Part shown: positions 34,858 to 44,427 of the stretch, one piece after another
How positions within the stretch are numbered: position 1 is the first letter of the stretch
Layout: every line of letters starts with the position of its first letter
Assembly (NCBI RefSeq): GCF_014836595.1
Contig: NZ_JACSQO010000007.1
Coordinates: forward strand, 1 to 64,000
From: Psychrobacillus faecigallinarum
Lineage (GTDB): Bacteria; Bacillota; Bacilli; Bacillales_A; Planococcaceae
Reading direction: 5' to 3'
Length of the DNA: 64,000 nucleotides
The notes under the pieces: generated by a model
What the model was told of the DNA's origin: nothing
Database searches by the model: none
The model's input: the letters and a program-made list of their open reading frames with translations, nothing else
Position numbers and translations under genes: made by a program

Positions 34858-36666
34858 ATGTATAATAAATTTATAGATCATGGGACTCCTATTGACGCGG
34901 AGGAAGAGCGAACTGCTGCCTTATGTACGAAGGAGGATGGCACTAGATTTGTTATTGCTTCAAAGGGGTTTGTATTAATAGTTGACATAGACATGGGTAG
35001 TTCCAAACAGGTTTTTTTCCCAGAGGGAAATAAAGAATATCCTTTTGCTTCCTTTAGTAGTAATGGGCTATTTTATACAGGTGCAGGAAATATGCTGCTG
35101 GTGTTGGACCCGTTCTTGGAACGCTTCATAGATTATCAAATGATTGAAAATGAAGAAGAAATTGTTGGATTTAGTTTTGCGGAGGATTTAACAGGTAACA
35201 TTTATTTCACCACCTATCCACGATGTTTTTTACTATCCTATAATCCAGAAACGAAGAGTGTCATGGATTACGGCTCCATGCATTCACAAGAAAAATATCC
35301 AAGTAGTCTTGCAGTTGACGAATATGGCTGGGTATATATTGGAGTAGGTACAGAATTCAAGGACATAATAGCCTTTCATTTAAAAACAGGCAAGAAAAAG
35401 AATCTAATTCCCTCTTCCCTTAGGCAAAAGGGGTCAGGTTATATTTACCTTGGCACAGATGGTTTTGTCTATGGGCATATGGAGGCATCAGATATGAGGG
35501 ATGTATTAACAGCTTCACAGTGGTTAAAGTTCACAGAGGGTGAATTTCAGACTGCTAATTATGTTGCACCATCTTATTATGGAGGAACTGGATTTCAAAA
35601 AATACACCATTATCAAGAAGCATCCTATGAAATATTAAGCTACAGTCTATCGGAAAGATATGTAGAAATTGTAGAAAAGAAAACTGGAGTTCATACAACC
35701 ATTCAGCTAAATTATCAGTCGGATGGAGCTGAACTCTCTACTATTTATCTCGATATATCCGGATACATTTATGGAACATCCATGCATCCTCTACAATTTT
35801 TTCAATTTGATATATCTAATAACTCCTTTAAAAATTTTGGAGCACTAGAAAAAGGCGGCGGTGGAAATATTTGTGCCTATGCCTCCCAGGGCGATTTACT
35901 TGTGGGAGTAGCTTATGCAGGTGGCAAGCTTTATGTTCATAATATGAATCAGAAATCAGAAAAACCTACTAGCCCTCGCTTAATTTTAGAGGAGGAGCAT
36001 ATTCATCGTCCACGGTGTGCTCTTGCCACGAGCGATAAAAAAGAAGTCGTATGGGGTGGATTTCCGGGTTATGGGGTAGTTGGTGGTGCTTTAGCATTCT
36101 TTCATATCGAGACAGAAAAACATACTGTAATTTCTAATAATAATATTTTACCCTATCACAGTACGATCTGTCTTAGCGAGCTAAGAAACGGGGATCTCGT
36201 TGGTGGAACTAGTGTAGAAGCCCCAGGAGGAGCCGAGGTCAAAGCGCAAGACGCCAATTTGTATGTGTTAGATAAAAAAACAAAACAATTGAAGTATAAA
36301 TTTGCTCCCTATAAAGGAACACGAGAAATCATCTCTATTTATACGGATAGTTATGATTACGTTCATGGAGTGACGGAGAAAGGTTTATATTTTGTATGGA
36401 TGCCGTCAACCAACACAATTATTACTGAAAAGAATCTCTCTCATTATGGGGAGCCTATTCGCTCTTGTTTCGTGTTTGATGAGCTCACTCAATCTCTTTA
36501 CTGCCTGATGAGTAAAGGACTCTTCGTGAAGAATATGCAATATCCAGGCACTGAAATTTTGTTAGTTGAAGAATTGCCCACAAAGGCGAGTAGCGGAATT
36601 GCTCTCTATCAAAAAAGAATTTACTATGGGAGCGGCAGTCATTTGTATAGCGTAAGTCTAGATTGA
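34858..36666 (+). CDS. Cytoplasmic beta-propeller-like protein, unknown
   Basis: The ATG at 34858 (GGGAGAGG upstream) gives 602 residues without a signal or membrane helix. Repeated blade-like units are visible, such as GNIYFTTYPRCFLLSYNPET, YGWVYIGVGTEFKDIIAF and DGFVYGHMEASD, which fit an NHL/PQQ-type or two-propeller fold. No catalytic residues stand out. It could be a lyase or isomerase with a propeller scaffold, as in some pectin-degradation enzymes, or a binding protein. It is embedded in the cluster, 13 bp before the hydrolase gene. Confidence 0.6.
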   Translation: MYNKFIDHGTPIDAEEERTAALCTKEDGTRFVIASKGFVLIVDIDMGSSKQVFFPEGNKEYPFASFSSNGLFYTGAGNMLLVLDPFLERFIDYQMIENEEEIVGFSFAEDLTGNIYFTTYPRCFLLSYNPETKSVMDYGSMHSQEKYPSSLAVDEYGWVYIGVGTEFKDIIAFHLKTGKKKNLIPSSLRQKGSGYIYLGTDGFVYGHMEASDMRDVLTASQWLKFTEGEFQTANYVAPSYYGGTGFQKIHHYQEASYEILSYSLSERYVEIVEKKTGVHTTIQLNYQSDGAELSTIYLDISGYIYGTSMHPLQFFQFDISNNSFKNFGALEKGGGGNICAYASQGDLLVGVAYAGGKLYVHNMNQKSEKPTSPRLILEEEHIHRPRCALATSDKKEVVWGGFPGYGVVGGALAFFHIETEKHTVISNNNILPYHSTICLSELRNGDLVGGTSVEAPGGAEVKAQDANLYVLDKKTKQLKYKFAPYKGTREIISIYTDSYDYVHGVTEKGLYFVWMPSTNTIITEKNLSHYGEPIRSCFVFDELTQSLYCLMSKGLFVKNMQYPGTEILLVEELPTKASSGIALYQKRIYYGSGSHLYSVSLD

Positions 36667-36678
36667 TGGAGGGCAGGA

Positions 36679-37743
36679 ATGTATACATTAACTACTTTAA
36701 ATCAACAAGGGGCCTCATCCCTTTTACACGAAATAGGAAGTAAAGAAGACTGGGAGAAAAAGAGAAGTCAATTAGAAAATACATGGCTTGAATGTATTGG
36801 AGGAATCCCGCCATTAGTAAAAACGCAGTTTGAAGTATCCTCATGGGAGACATTTCCTGAATACTATTTTCTAAAAGTAAGGTATGCTACGTTTTTTGGA
36901 GATACTGTGCCGGCAAACCTGCTACTGCCACGAGAGGTTAACTCAAAAAATCTGGCGAGTAAGAACGATGCCTTGGAAATCTTATATTCGGATAAATTAC
37001 AGCATCCAACAGTGATCGCCTTACATCCTACGAGTGAAGTAGGGAAAGACGATGTAAGTACGCCAGAAGGTAGAGAAAATAGACAATATGGACTTGAACT
37101 TGCCAAGAGGGGATATGTAGTTCTTGCACCTGATACTATTACAGCAGGAGAACGGGTTCTAGATATCGAAAAACCTTTTCAAACAGCAACCTTTGATAGG
37201 CAACATCCTAATTGGTCGGCTGTGGCGAAGATGATTACTGATCACAAGCAGGGAGTTAGTCTGTTAGAGAATTTTACTTGCGTTGATAGCACTAGAATAG
37301 GTGCTATTGGCCACTCTTTAGGAGGCTATAATAGCTACTTCTTAGCTGGAGTTGATCGAAGAATAAAGGCAGTGGTTTGTAGCTGCGGGTTTTCAACAAT
37401 TGCTGGGGATCCAGAACTGCATCGATGGGGTAAACGAGAATGGTTCAGTCATATACCAAAGCTAAGTGAATACATAAATGAGGGTAAAGTTCCTTTTGAG
37501 TTTACGGAGATAGCGGCATTGGTCGCACCAACCCCTTTTTTTATGTGGATGGGGCAAAATGATTATATATTCCCACACTGGAAGCCGGCTGCACAAGGCT
37601 TGAATGATTTGAACTCCTTATATCGATGGTTAGAACAAGGGGATCGAATTAAAACGCTTATTGGAAACTCTGATCATGATTTTCCAAAAGAAATTAGACA
37701 AATGGCTTACCTATTTTTAGATAGGTGGTTAAAGGAAAAGTGA
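36679..37743 (+). CDS. Alpha/beta hydrolase of the acetyl-xylan-esterase/dienelactone-hydrolase type
   Basis: The 354-residue protein has GHSLGGYNSYF with the nucleophile Ser (near 213), an Asp in MGQNDYIFP and a His in NSDHDFP near the end, a complete hydrolase triad. The layout resembles carbohydrate esterase and glucuronoyl-esterase-like enzymes. There is no signal peptide, so it works in the cytoplasm on imported material, perhaps removing acetyl or similar groups. GGAGGG precedes the ATG. It is the last gene of the first block before the regulator. Confidence 0.75.
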   Translation: MYTLTTLNQQGASSLLHEIGSKEDWEKKRSQLENTWLECIGGIPPLVKTQFEVSSWETFPEYYFLKVRYATFFGDTVPANLLLPREVNSKNLASKNDALEILYSDKLQHPTVIALHPTSEVGKDDVSTPEGRENRQYGLELAKRGYVVLAPDTITAGERVLDIEKPFQTATFDRQHPNWSAVAKMITDHKQGVSLLENFTCVDSTRIGAIGHSLGGYNSYFLAGVDRRIKAVVCSCGFSTIAGDPELHRWGKREWFSHIPKLSEYINEGKVPFEFTEIAALVAPTPFFMWMGQNDYIFPHWKPAAQGLNDLNSLYRWLEQGDRIKTLIGNSDHDFPKEIRQMAYLFLDRWLKEK

Positions 37744-37818
37744 TACTATCAACCTTCCACATGATATTATGTATTTATAGTTAATTTGGGCCGATTTGAG
37801 GCAGGGGAGTTGTATGCA

Positions 37819-39249
37819 TTGCTAAAAAGAAAAAGTGACTTTGAAAGTCGTTATAACAAGTTTATCCATGAGGTAAAGCAAGAAATAATTACAGGAAAGA
37901 TTAAGCCTGGAGAATTTATCCTTCCAGAAAACACTTTGAGTAAAGAGTATGAGCTTAGCCGAGTATCCATACGAAAAGCATTAGCAGAACTAGTGGACGC
38001 AGGCCTAATAGAAAAAATAGCTGGAAAGGGCAACCGAGTTACATTGCCCTGTGAAACACAGAAGCAAACGATTACACTTGGATGGTTTTCCAACTCTTAC
38101 GAAATAGAGACAATCCGTCAGATTATTAGTCGATTTGAAGAGCTTAACCCATATATAAAGGTAAATCTTGAAGTTTTGCCGAATAATCAGTATGTCTATA
38201 ATCTTTCACAAGCCTTTAAGCATGGAAATGGTCCAGATGTTTTTATTGTTTCGGATTATCATTTTAGACAATTGATGGATTCAAATCGTTTAGACCTGCT
38301 AGAGCCTTATTTACCAGCACATCTTGATTCGGAGAAGGATAGCTATCATCAGATTTTTGATATGTTTACTACGGAAGGTAAAATTCATTTGACGCCATTC
38401 GTCTTCTCGCCAGTAATGATTTGCTATAATAAGGACATTTTTAAAAAAGCGGGGATAACTGAAGAATTTTTAATAAAGGATTGGGAGGATTTATTGCATA
38501 TTTCTCAGCAGGCTACTAATGAAGTTAGTGAGGATAATCTTATTAATGAGTATGGTTTTTGTTTTTCCTCTTCTACAAACCGTTGGCCAGTATTTCTTCT
38601 GCAAAATAATGGACGTTTTATCGGTTCCGATGGTTCTCAGCCAGTGATGAACAGTCAAGAGAATATAGAGGCGCTTGAGTTTTGTGTAGATTTGATGTAT
38701 AAGCATCAAGTTTCTCCAATATTTTCTCATGGTAGCAATGACCTCGCAGAAAACTTGTTTATGCGTGAAGGAGCTGCAATGATTCTAACCACCTATTATT
38801 TCATGAATGAATTTAGGGACCATAAAATACAGTGGGACGTAATTCCCCCTCCTAAAAACAAAAAGTCTGCCACCCTGTTACTAGGTGGTGCTTTGGGAAT
38901 CAATGTGGACAGTACGATGAAGGAGTCTGCACATGCACTTATTGATTTTATGGTTGGTGAGGAAGCGCAGAAGCTTATAAAGAAAAATGGCTGTACGATT
39001 CCAATGCTTCGGACTGTGGCAGAAGATAATAGTCTTTTACAGACTGGGATTCATCCGGAACACTATAATGCATTTATAGAAACGATGCCAAATGCTGTAA
39101 CTATAAAGGATTTAAATCTGACTGTTGAAGAATTTGAATTAGTTGAACGAGAAATGCAATTCCTATGGGCGAATATGGAAAAATCACAGGATACGTGTCA
39201 AAGAATTCAAAACCTACTAGAAGGAAAAAATTCCTTAGTAAAAAAATAG
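37819..39249 (+). CDS. GntR-type regulator fused to a solute-binding domain
   Basis: The TTG at 37819, nine bases after AGGGGAG, is the best-supported start, giving 476 residues; a TTG 33 bases earlier is possible. Residues about 10-75 form a GntR winged helix (LSKEYELSRVSIRKALAELVDAGLIEKIAGKG). From about 85 to 440 follows a type-1 extracellular solute-binding fold (ITLGWFSNSYEIETIRQII, GPDVFIVSDYHF, GEEAQKLIKKNG) without a signal peptide, so the binding fold serves as a cytoplasmic sensor. It probably senses the imported sugar and controls the cluster. The fusion replaces the usual UTRA or FCD domain. Confidence 0.85.
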   Translation: MLKRKSDFESRYNKFIHEVKQEIITGKIKPGEFILPENTLSKEYELSRVSIRKALAELVDAGLIEKIAGKGNRVTLPCETQKQTITLGWFSNSYEIETIRQIISRFEELNPYIKVNLEVLPNNQYVYNLSQAFKHGNGPDVFIVSDYHFRQLMDSNRLDLLEPYLPAHLDSEKDSYHQIFDMFTTEGKIHLTPFVFSPVMICYNKDIFKKAGITEEFLIKDWEDLLHISQQATNEVSEDNLINEYGFCFSSSTNRWPVFLLQNNGRFIGSDGSQPVMNSQENIEALEFCVDLMYKHQVSPIFSHGSNDLAENLFMREGAAMILTTYYFMNEFRDHKIQWDVIPPPKNKKSATLLLGGALGINVDSTMKESAHALIDFMVGEEAQKLIKKNGCTIPMLRTVAEDNSLLQTGIHPEHYNAFIETMPNAVTIKDLNLTVEEFELVEREMQFLWANMEKSQDTCQRIQNLLEGKNSLVKK

Positions 39250-39384
39250 TTAGTTTTTTTATGAAACGGCAGGTAGGTTAATTGATTTCTTTTTTATCTA
39301 TGCCTCCGAATGTAATAGTAAGGTAAACAGTTTGTTGGGGCAGCAATTGAATTGCGATATTTCTACGAAAGGAGGAGAAAAAGC

Positions 39385-39900
39385 ATGAAATTAGCCTTGC
39401 TTAGTCTTCGTGCCCCTCAAGTCGGTTTTTATTATAACTTAACTAAAACAGAATCTCACTTAGTGTTTAAGATAGACCGAGCAATAGAAGAAAAGGTAGA
39501 CTATTTATTTTTTCCTAAAGAGGAACAGATTAGTAGAAGAGCTTTAATATCTGACAAGATGACATTTTTAGGTAAACAGGCTTGGATAACTTTCCTGAAC
39601 AATGAAATGTATCCATCCAAGTTTTCTATTAAAGGTGCAAGTTCGCTTGAAATAGAAGGGAATCATTTTTGTCATGTGAGCAACGATGCCAATATTTCAG
39701 TATATTTTTACGAAGCTTCCGTATTGATCATGTTAGAGGTAAAAGAAGATACTACAGTTTCACTAAAAATACCGAGGCCAATTCAAATTTTGATAAATGG
39801 CAAAGAGACTATAAAGGGACAAGGGATTTGTGGCTTCCAAAATGGAATGCTTAAGTTAAACCTCGAAAAAGGCCAATATAGCGTGGCGGTTACGCTATAA
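39385..39900 (+). CDS. Protein of 171 residues in the sugar cluster, unknown
   Basis: The ATG at 39385 follows AAGGAGG. The protein is soluble and beta-rich, with a first half VGFYYNLTKTESHLVFKIDRAIEEK and a C-terminal strand-rich part (ISVYFYEASVLIMLEV, GQYSVAVTL). The end resembles the small beta-sandwich found at the C-terminus of polysaccharide lyases and heparinase-like enzymes, but no catalytic part is present. It may be a leftover domain or an accessory subunit. It lies between the regulator and the YesL-like gene. Confidence 0.5.
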   Translation: MKLALLSLRAPQVGFYYNLTKTESHLVFKIDRAIEEKVDYLFFPKEEQISRRALISDKMTFLGKQAWITFLNNEMYPSKFSIKGASSLEIEGNHFCHVSNDANISVYFYEASVLIMLEVKEDTTVSLKIPRPIQILINGKETIKGQGICGFQNGMLKLNLEKGQYSVAVTL

Positions 39901-39967
39901 ATAAGCCTTTTTTATTATAAATAGATGGAATATTTCGTGAATCTTATAAATCTAAGAGGTGTTTGGT

Positions 39968-40612
39968 ATGGAACTGACAGGATGGAGAGGTACATTATAT
40001 CGATATATGGACTGGGGGATGAAACTTGCTTATGTAAATATCCTTTGGTTAGTTGGAATGGTCATAGGGCTGGGGATTCTTGGGTTTTTTCCAGCTACTG
40101 TTGCAATGCTTACCATTATTCGTAAATGGAGCAATGGGGAAGAAGATATAAAGTCCTTTACACTCTTTAGAGAAATCTATAAAAAAGAATTCCTCAAATC
40201 TAATCTATTTGGTTACATATGGGTTATTATTGGCATCATTCTTTTTGTAGATTTACAATTTTTCCGTAGTTTGCCTAACATAGCTGCTTTAATAGCTTCC
40301 TTTTTCTTTTTTATATTAGGGGTCATTTATTTGATTGCTCTATTATATGCGTTTCCACTCTATGTTGGTTATCAGATGAAGCTAATACAATACTTTAAAG
40401 ATTGTATTTATATTGTACTTTCCAACCCATTATTTGCAATTTTCATGGTTTTAGGGTTTTATTTTCCTTATTATTTAATGATGAAGATACCTGGACTAAT
40501 CCCTTTTTACGGTGGAAGTTTAATAGGTGTTGCTTTGATTTTTATCTCTAATAAGATGTTTCAAATCATAGAATCTAAGCAGAGGCACAATATTAATACG
40601 GCCCACAAATAA
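39968..40612 (+). CDS. YesL/DUF624 membrane protein
   Basis: From the ATG at 39968 behind AGAGGTG, the protein has 214 residues with six predicted helices (for example VNILWLVGMVIGLGILGFFP and NIAALIASFFFFILGVIYLI). The first helix region with PATVAMLTIIRKWSNGEED is typical of DUF624. Members such as YesL sit in plant-polysaccharide operons next to LplABC importers, role unknown. The importer genes follow after about 110 bp. Confidence 0.85.
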   Translation: MELTGWRGTLYRYMDWGMKLAYVNILWLVGMVIGLGILGFFPATVAMLTIIRKWSNGEEDIKSFTLFREIYKKEFLKSNLFGYIWVIIGIILFVDLQFFRSLPNIAALIASFFFFILGVIYLIALLYAFPLYVGYQMKLIQYFKDCIYIVLSNPLFAIFMVLGFYFPYYLMMKIPGLIPFYGGSLIGVALIFISNKMFQIIESKQRHNINTAHK

Positions 40613-40664
40613 TTTTAGAAAAATATTGAATAATTGTAAAATTTAAACTAATATTATTATAAAT

Positions 40665-40681
40665 ACAGGTATTATACAGGT
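40665..40681. promoter_or_regulatory. Operator-like motif before the importer genes
   Basis: ACAGGTA-TTA-TACAGGT. The same 7-3-7 plan, with one differing base in each arm of the core, occurs in the palindrome at 31877-31893. It lies 43 bp before the proposed start of the first permease. Confidence 0.55.
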
Positions 40682-40724
40682 AATCATTTTAGCGAATCAG
40701 TTCAAAGGAAAGGGGAAATAGGTT

Positions 40725-41708
40725 ATTGTAACTAAAAATAAGAACTTAGAGACAGTTGTACCTCCAGTAACTGAATTGAAGAAAAACCCCAAGCCGTCCA
40801 AGAAAAATTCCATTAAACAAAAATTATGGAGAGATCGCTATTTATTGTTACTTCTTTTGCCGGGGGCATTATATTTTTTAATCTATCGATATATTCCTAT
40901 GGTCGGTATACTTCTTGCATTTAAGGATTATAGTCCCTTTATAGGGTTTATTGATAGTCCTTGGGTAGGGTTAAAATACTTTCGATTAATATTTGAGGAT
41001 GCTGAAGTGGTGCAAGTTATATGGAATACACTACAAATTTCTCTACTACAAATTGTTTTTGCTTTCCCAATCTCAATTATTCTGGCCCTCATGCTAAATG
41101 AGTTAAGGAACCAACTTTATAAAAGGTTTCTTCAATCAATTGTTTATATGCCCCACTTTCTTTCATGGGTAGTAGTTGTTGGTATTACAGTTATTTTTCT
41201 TCGGAGTGAAGGTTTGGTGAATAACTTTCTAGGAACCTTTCTAGATATAAATCCTATTCCTTTTTTAACAGATCCAGCTATGTTTAAGCCCATTGTTATC
41301 CTTCAAGTAATATGGAAGGAATCTGGGTGGGGAACAATATTGTTCTTGGCCGCCTTATCAGGAATCAGCCCTCATCTATACGAGGCTGCAGTAATGGATG
41401 GTGCAAGTCGAATGAGACAGATTTGGCATATTACTCTACCTGCATTGAAAAGTACAATTGTCATTCTGCTAATTCTTCGCCTAGGAAATGTAATGGATAG
41501 CGGTTTCGAGCAAATCTTTCTGATGTTAAATCCCTTCAACATGGAATCTGGGAACGTGCTCGACACATATGTATACTTCAAGGGAATACAACAGGCTAAT
41601 TTCAGCTTTGCTACTGCCGTTGGCTTATTCAAAGGGATTATTGGATTAATATTAGTAGTACTCGCAAATAGGCTAGCAAAACGCTTTGGGGAGGAAGGTT
41701 TATATTGA
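40725..41708 (+). CDS. Sugar ABC transporter permease, LplB/YteP type
   Basis: Six helices, the IWRDRYLLLLLLPG-like start (KLWRDRYLLLLLLPGAL) and the EAA loop EAAVMDGASRMRQIWHITLP mark an oligosaccharide importer permease of the LplB type. The 5' end is unclear: a TTG at 40776 has no ribosome binding site, but an ATT at 40725, in the same frame, is preceded by GGAAAGGGG ten bases away and comes right after a TAG. I take the ATT, giving 327 residues; with TTG it would be 310. It pairs with the permease at 41772 and lipoprotein at 42712. Confidence 0.85.
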   Translation: MVTKNKNLETVVPPVTELKKNPKPSKKNSIKQKLWRDRYLLLLLLPGALYFLIYRYIPMVGILLAFKDYSPFIGFIDSPWVGLKYFRLIFEDAEVVQVIWNTLQISLLQIVFAFPISIILALMLNELRNQLYKRFLQSIVYMPHFLSWVVVVGITVIFLRSEGLVNNFLGTFLDINPIPFLTDPAMFKPIVILQVIWKESGWGTILFLAALSGISPHLYEAAVMDGASRMRQIWHITLPALKSTIVILLILRLGNVMDSGFEQIFLMLNPFNMESGNVLDTYVYFKGIQQANFSFATAVGLFKGIIGLILVVLANRLAKRFGEEGLY

Positions 41709-41771
41709 TAGATTGATAATTTAGGATGATGAGACTATGAAGAAAGGTCTCATTTGATAGGGGGTATGTTA

Positions 41772-42644
41772 ATGTTCAGATCTTCAGGAGAAAAAGTAAT
41801 GGATTTTTTTAATGGAACGGTTCTTTTAGTTATTGCTGCTGCAATGCTATTTCCATTTTTATATATTTTCTCAGTTTCTTTTTCCAGCGTCAGTGATGTA
41901 TTAAATAGCGATTTCCTCATATGGCCAAAGGAATGGGTGACTGATGCCTATACGTATATACTAGGTTCTGATCAATTTGTAAGATCCTTATTTGTGACTG
42001 TTTATATTACTGTAATAGGTACTTTTGTTAACCTATTGTTTACAACCACTATGGCTTACTCATTAACTAGAAACATTTTGGGTCAGCGTACAATTCTTTT
42101 TCTAGTTTTATTTACAATGCTTTTTTCAGCGGGGATGATTCCAACTTATATCGTCGTAAAGGAAACAGGATTATTAAATTCCCTATGGGCACTTATAATC
42201 CCTGTTGCAATCAGTCCTTTTAATTTGATTATTATTACTCAGTTTTTTAAGGGCATTCCTGAGGAACTAACTGAGGCAGCGTTAATAGATGGTGCAAATG
42301 ATATTCAAATATTTACTCGTATTATCTTGCCTTTATCTAAGCCGGCATTGGCGGCGTTTGGTTTATTTTACGCGGTAGGTCATTGGAATAGCTATTTTTC
42401 GGGAGTTCTCTATTTAAATGATCCTGCAAAATGGCCGATTCAAGTAATTTTAAGGCAAATCGTTATTGTCAACGAACCTAATGCTGCACTCGGTGGGCAT
42501 GCAGCCATGCTTGAAAATTTACCACCTCCAGAAACGGTACAGATGGCAGCTATTTTGTTAGCCACCTTACCAATTTTGATAGTCTATCCTTTCTTACAAA
42601 AACACTTTGCTAAAGGAGTGATGCTTGGGTCTGTCAAAGGATAA
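41772..42644 (+). CDS. Sugar ABC transporter permease, LplC/YtcP type
   Basis: The ATG at 41772, seven bases after AGGGGG, gives 290 residues with six helices. The EAA motif reads EAALIDGANDIQIFTRIILP, and the early MDFFNGTVLLVIAAAMLFPF is typical of LplC/YtcP. It forms the second half of the channel for oligosaccharide import. The ATPase, as usual in this subgroup, is not encoded here and is probably a shared MsmX-like protein. Confidence 0.9.
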   Translation: MFRSSGEKVMDFFNGTVLLVIAAAMLFPFLYIFSVSFSSVSDVLNSDFLIWPKEWVTDAYTYILGSDQFVRSLFVTVYITVIGTFVNLLFTTTMAYSLTRNILGQRTILFLVLFTMLFSAGMIPTYIVVKETGLLNSLWALIIPVAISPFNLIIITQFFKGIPEELTEAALIDGANDIQIFTRIILPLSKPALAAFGLFYAVGHWNSYFSGVLYLNDPAKWPIQVILRQIVIVNEPNAALGGHAAMLENLPPPETVQMAAILLATLPILIVYPFLQKHFAKGVMLGSVKG

Positions 42645-42711
42645 CTTTCTATTGTAATGACATCGCAGATTTTTTTCACCAGCCAACAAAAATAGTAACG
42701 GAGGGGTTAAT

Positions 42712-44337
42712 GTGAGAAGTAAGCAGTGGTTTTATGGTTTTATAATTCTTATTATTGGTCTTGTTTTAGTAGCTTGTACCGATGAAAATGCCCAAACTGA
42801 ACCAACGAAAGAGCCTGCAGATGAAACAAAGACTGAAGAAGGAAATAAAGAGGAACCTAAAGTAGATCCTTTTGATCATACAGAGAAGTATACAATTACA
42901 GGGATGACATTCCGTTTTGGAGATCCGCCACCACTAAAAAGTCCAGGACTTGATATGATCAACGAGCGCTTCAATGTAGACTACAAGCCAGAAATTATAC
43001 CTCAGGGAGATTACATTGAAAAGTCTTCTGCTATAGTAGCATCCGGCTCTATGCCAGATTTAATCGGTTTTCCAGGCACAGATACACGCTTTTATCAATG
43101 GGCTGAACAGGGAGCGTTCTTGCCACTAGATGATTATCTTAAGCACTATGACACGCTAGGAAACATTCCAGACTATGTCTATAACTCTTTTAAGGTGAAT
43201 GGCAAAATATATGGTATTCCTCGTTACTCTCAACCATATCCTGTAACGCCAGTTATTCGTAAGGATTGGTTAGATAAGCTTGGCTTAGAAATCCCAACAA
43301 ACTATGAAGAATTAGAGAAGGTTGCAATTGCCTTTACGAAGGAAGATCCGGATGGTAATGGTAAAAATGATACTTATGGGGTTGCAATTGGAGAAAATAT
43401 TAACCCGAACTTTAACATGGGAACATACTGGGATTTTAATGCATGGTACCACCAAGACGAGGAAGGCAATTATATCCCAGGTATCATTTCTGAAGGAAGA
43501 AAAGATTTGATTCAATTCTTCGCTAACCTTTATAAAGAAGGTGCGATGACAAAGGATTTCGCAGTACTTGATTGGGCTAGTACAAACACTGAGTTTTATT
43601 CTGGTAAGGCTGGAATATTTGTTGGTGGCGTTTCAGGTATGTCAGAGGCTTACTTTGAGGGATTATTAGCAGCAAATCCAGACGCTCACTTAGTAGCAAT
43701 TCCTCCTTTTGAAGCACCTGATAAATCAAAAGGCTTTACAATCGGATCTGGCTATTCAGGAATTCTAGCACTTAATGCAAAAATGGCTGGTGATGAAGGT
43801 AAGATTTTCCGTGCATTAGAAATGGTAGACTTCGGGAAGAAATTCTATCCAAGAGACACGAAAAATCCAGACAATGCGGATTTCGATTTCTATTTAGGTG
43901 GAGAAGGTAAAGGATATAACATGGAAGACGGGCAGGCTGTTCAATTGCCAAACTTCTCATCAGATGGGCTTTCTCCTTCAACTTATTTCTTAGACAATCG
44001 TGAGCAAGTACCAACAGATGCAAATATCACATATGCTGATGACTACAAAATGCCAGAGATGAAGGAAATGGTTCAATCTTTACAAGAAATGTTTGAAGCC
44101 AATAAATTATATGTGGATCCATCATATGGGGTTATGTCTCCAACTAACCAAGAAAAAGGCACAGATCTAACTCAGTTCATTATGAACGAGCAATCCAAAA
44201 TGATTGCTGGCCAAAGACCGATTTCTGATTGGGATAGCCTAGTAGATGAGTACATGAAACGAGGTGGAGAAGCAATCATCAAGGAAACAAACGAAGGTAT
44301 TAAAGCAAAAGGCTACACAGAAAGAGAATGGAAATAA
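42712..44337 (+). CDS. Sugar-binding lipoprotein, LplA/YtcQ type
   Basis: The 541-residue protein starts at a GTG behind GGAGGGG. A lipoprotein signal with lipobox LVACT (Cys about 22) leads to an acidic linker and a large type-1 binding domain, with ERFNVDYKPEIIPQGDY, GSMPDLIGFPGTD and DPDGNGKNDTYGVAIG; the last resembles a calcium-binding loop. It delivers an oligosaccharide to the two permeases. It is the last gene of the cluster, with a good terminator. Confidence 0.92.
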   Translation: MRSKQWFYGFIILIIGLVLVACTDENAQTEPTKEPADETKTEEGNKEEPKVDPFDHTEKYTITGMTFRFGDPPPLKSPGLDMINERFNVDYKPEIIPQGDYIEKSSAIVASGSMPDLIGFPGTDTRFYQWAEQGAFLPLDDYLKHYDTLGNIPDYVYNSFKVNGKIYGIPRYSQPYPVTPVIRKDWLDKLGLEIPTNYEELEKVAIAFTKEDPDGNGKNDTYGVAIGENINPNFNMGTYWDFNAWYHQDEEGNYIPGIISEGRKDLIQFFANLYKEGAMTKDFAVLDWASTNTEFYSGKAGIFVGGVSGMSEAYFEGLLAANPDAHLVAIPPFEAPDKSKGFTIGSGYSGILALNAKMAGDEGKIFRALEMVDFGKKFYPRDTKNPDNADFDFYLGGEGKGYNMEDGQAVQLPNFSSDGLSPSTYFLDNREQVPTDANITYADDYKMPEMKEMVQSLQEMFEANKLYVDPSYGVMSPTNQEKGTDLTQFIMNEQSKMIAGQRPISDWDSLVDEYMKRGGEAIIKETNEGIKAKGYTEREWK

Positions 44338-44348
44338 TCTCAAAGTAA

Positions 44349-44393
44349 GGGCTGTCTCAAAAGTTTACCAGACTTTTGGGGCAGCTCTTTTTT
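44349..44393 (+). terminator. Terminator of the importer operon
   Basis: GGGCTGTCTCAAAAGT pairs with ACTTTTGGGGCAGCTC (two wobbles) around TTACCAG, followed by six T. Confidence 0.85.
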
Positions 44394-44427
44394 ATAGCTT
44401 TCCATAAGGACTATTTATCTTCAAACA

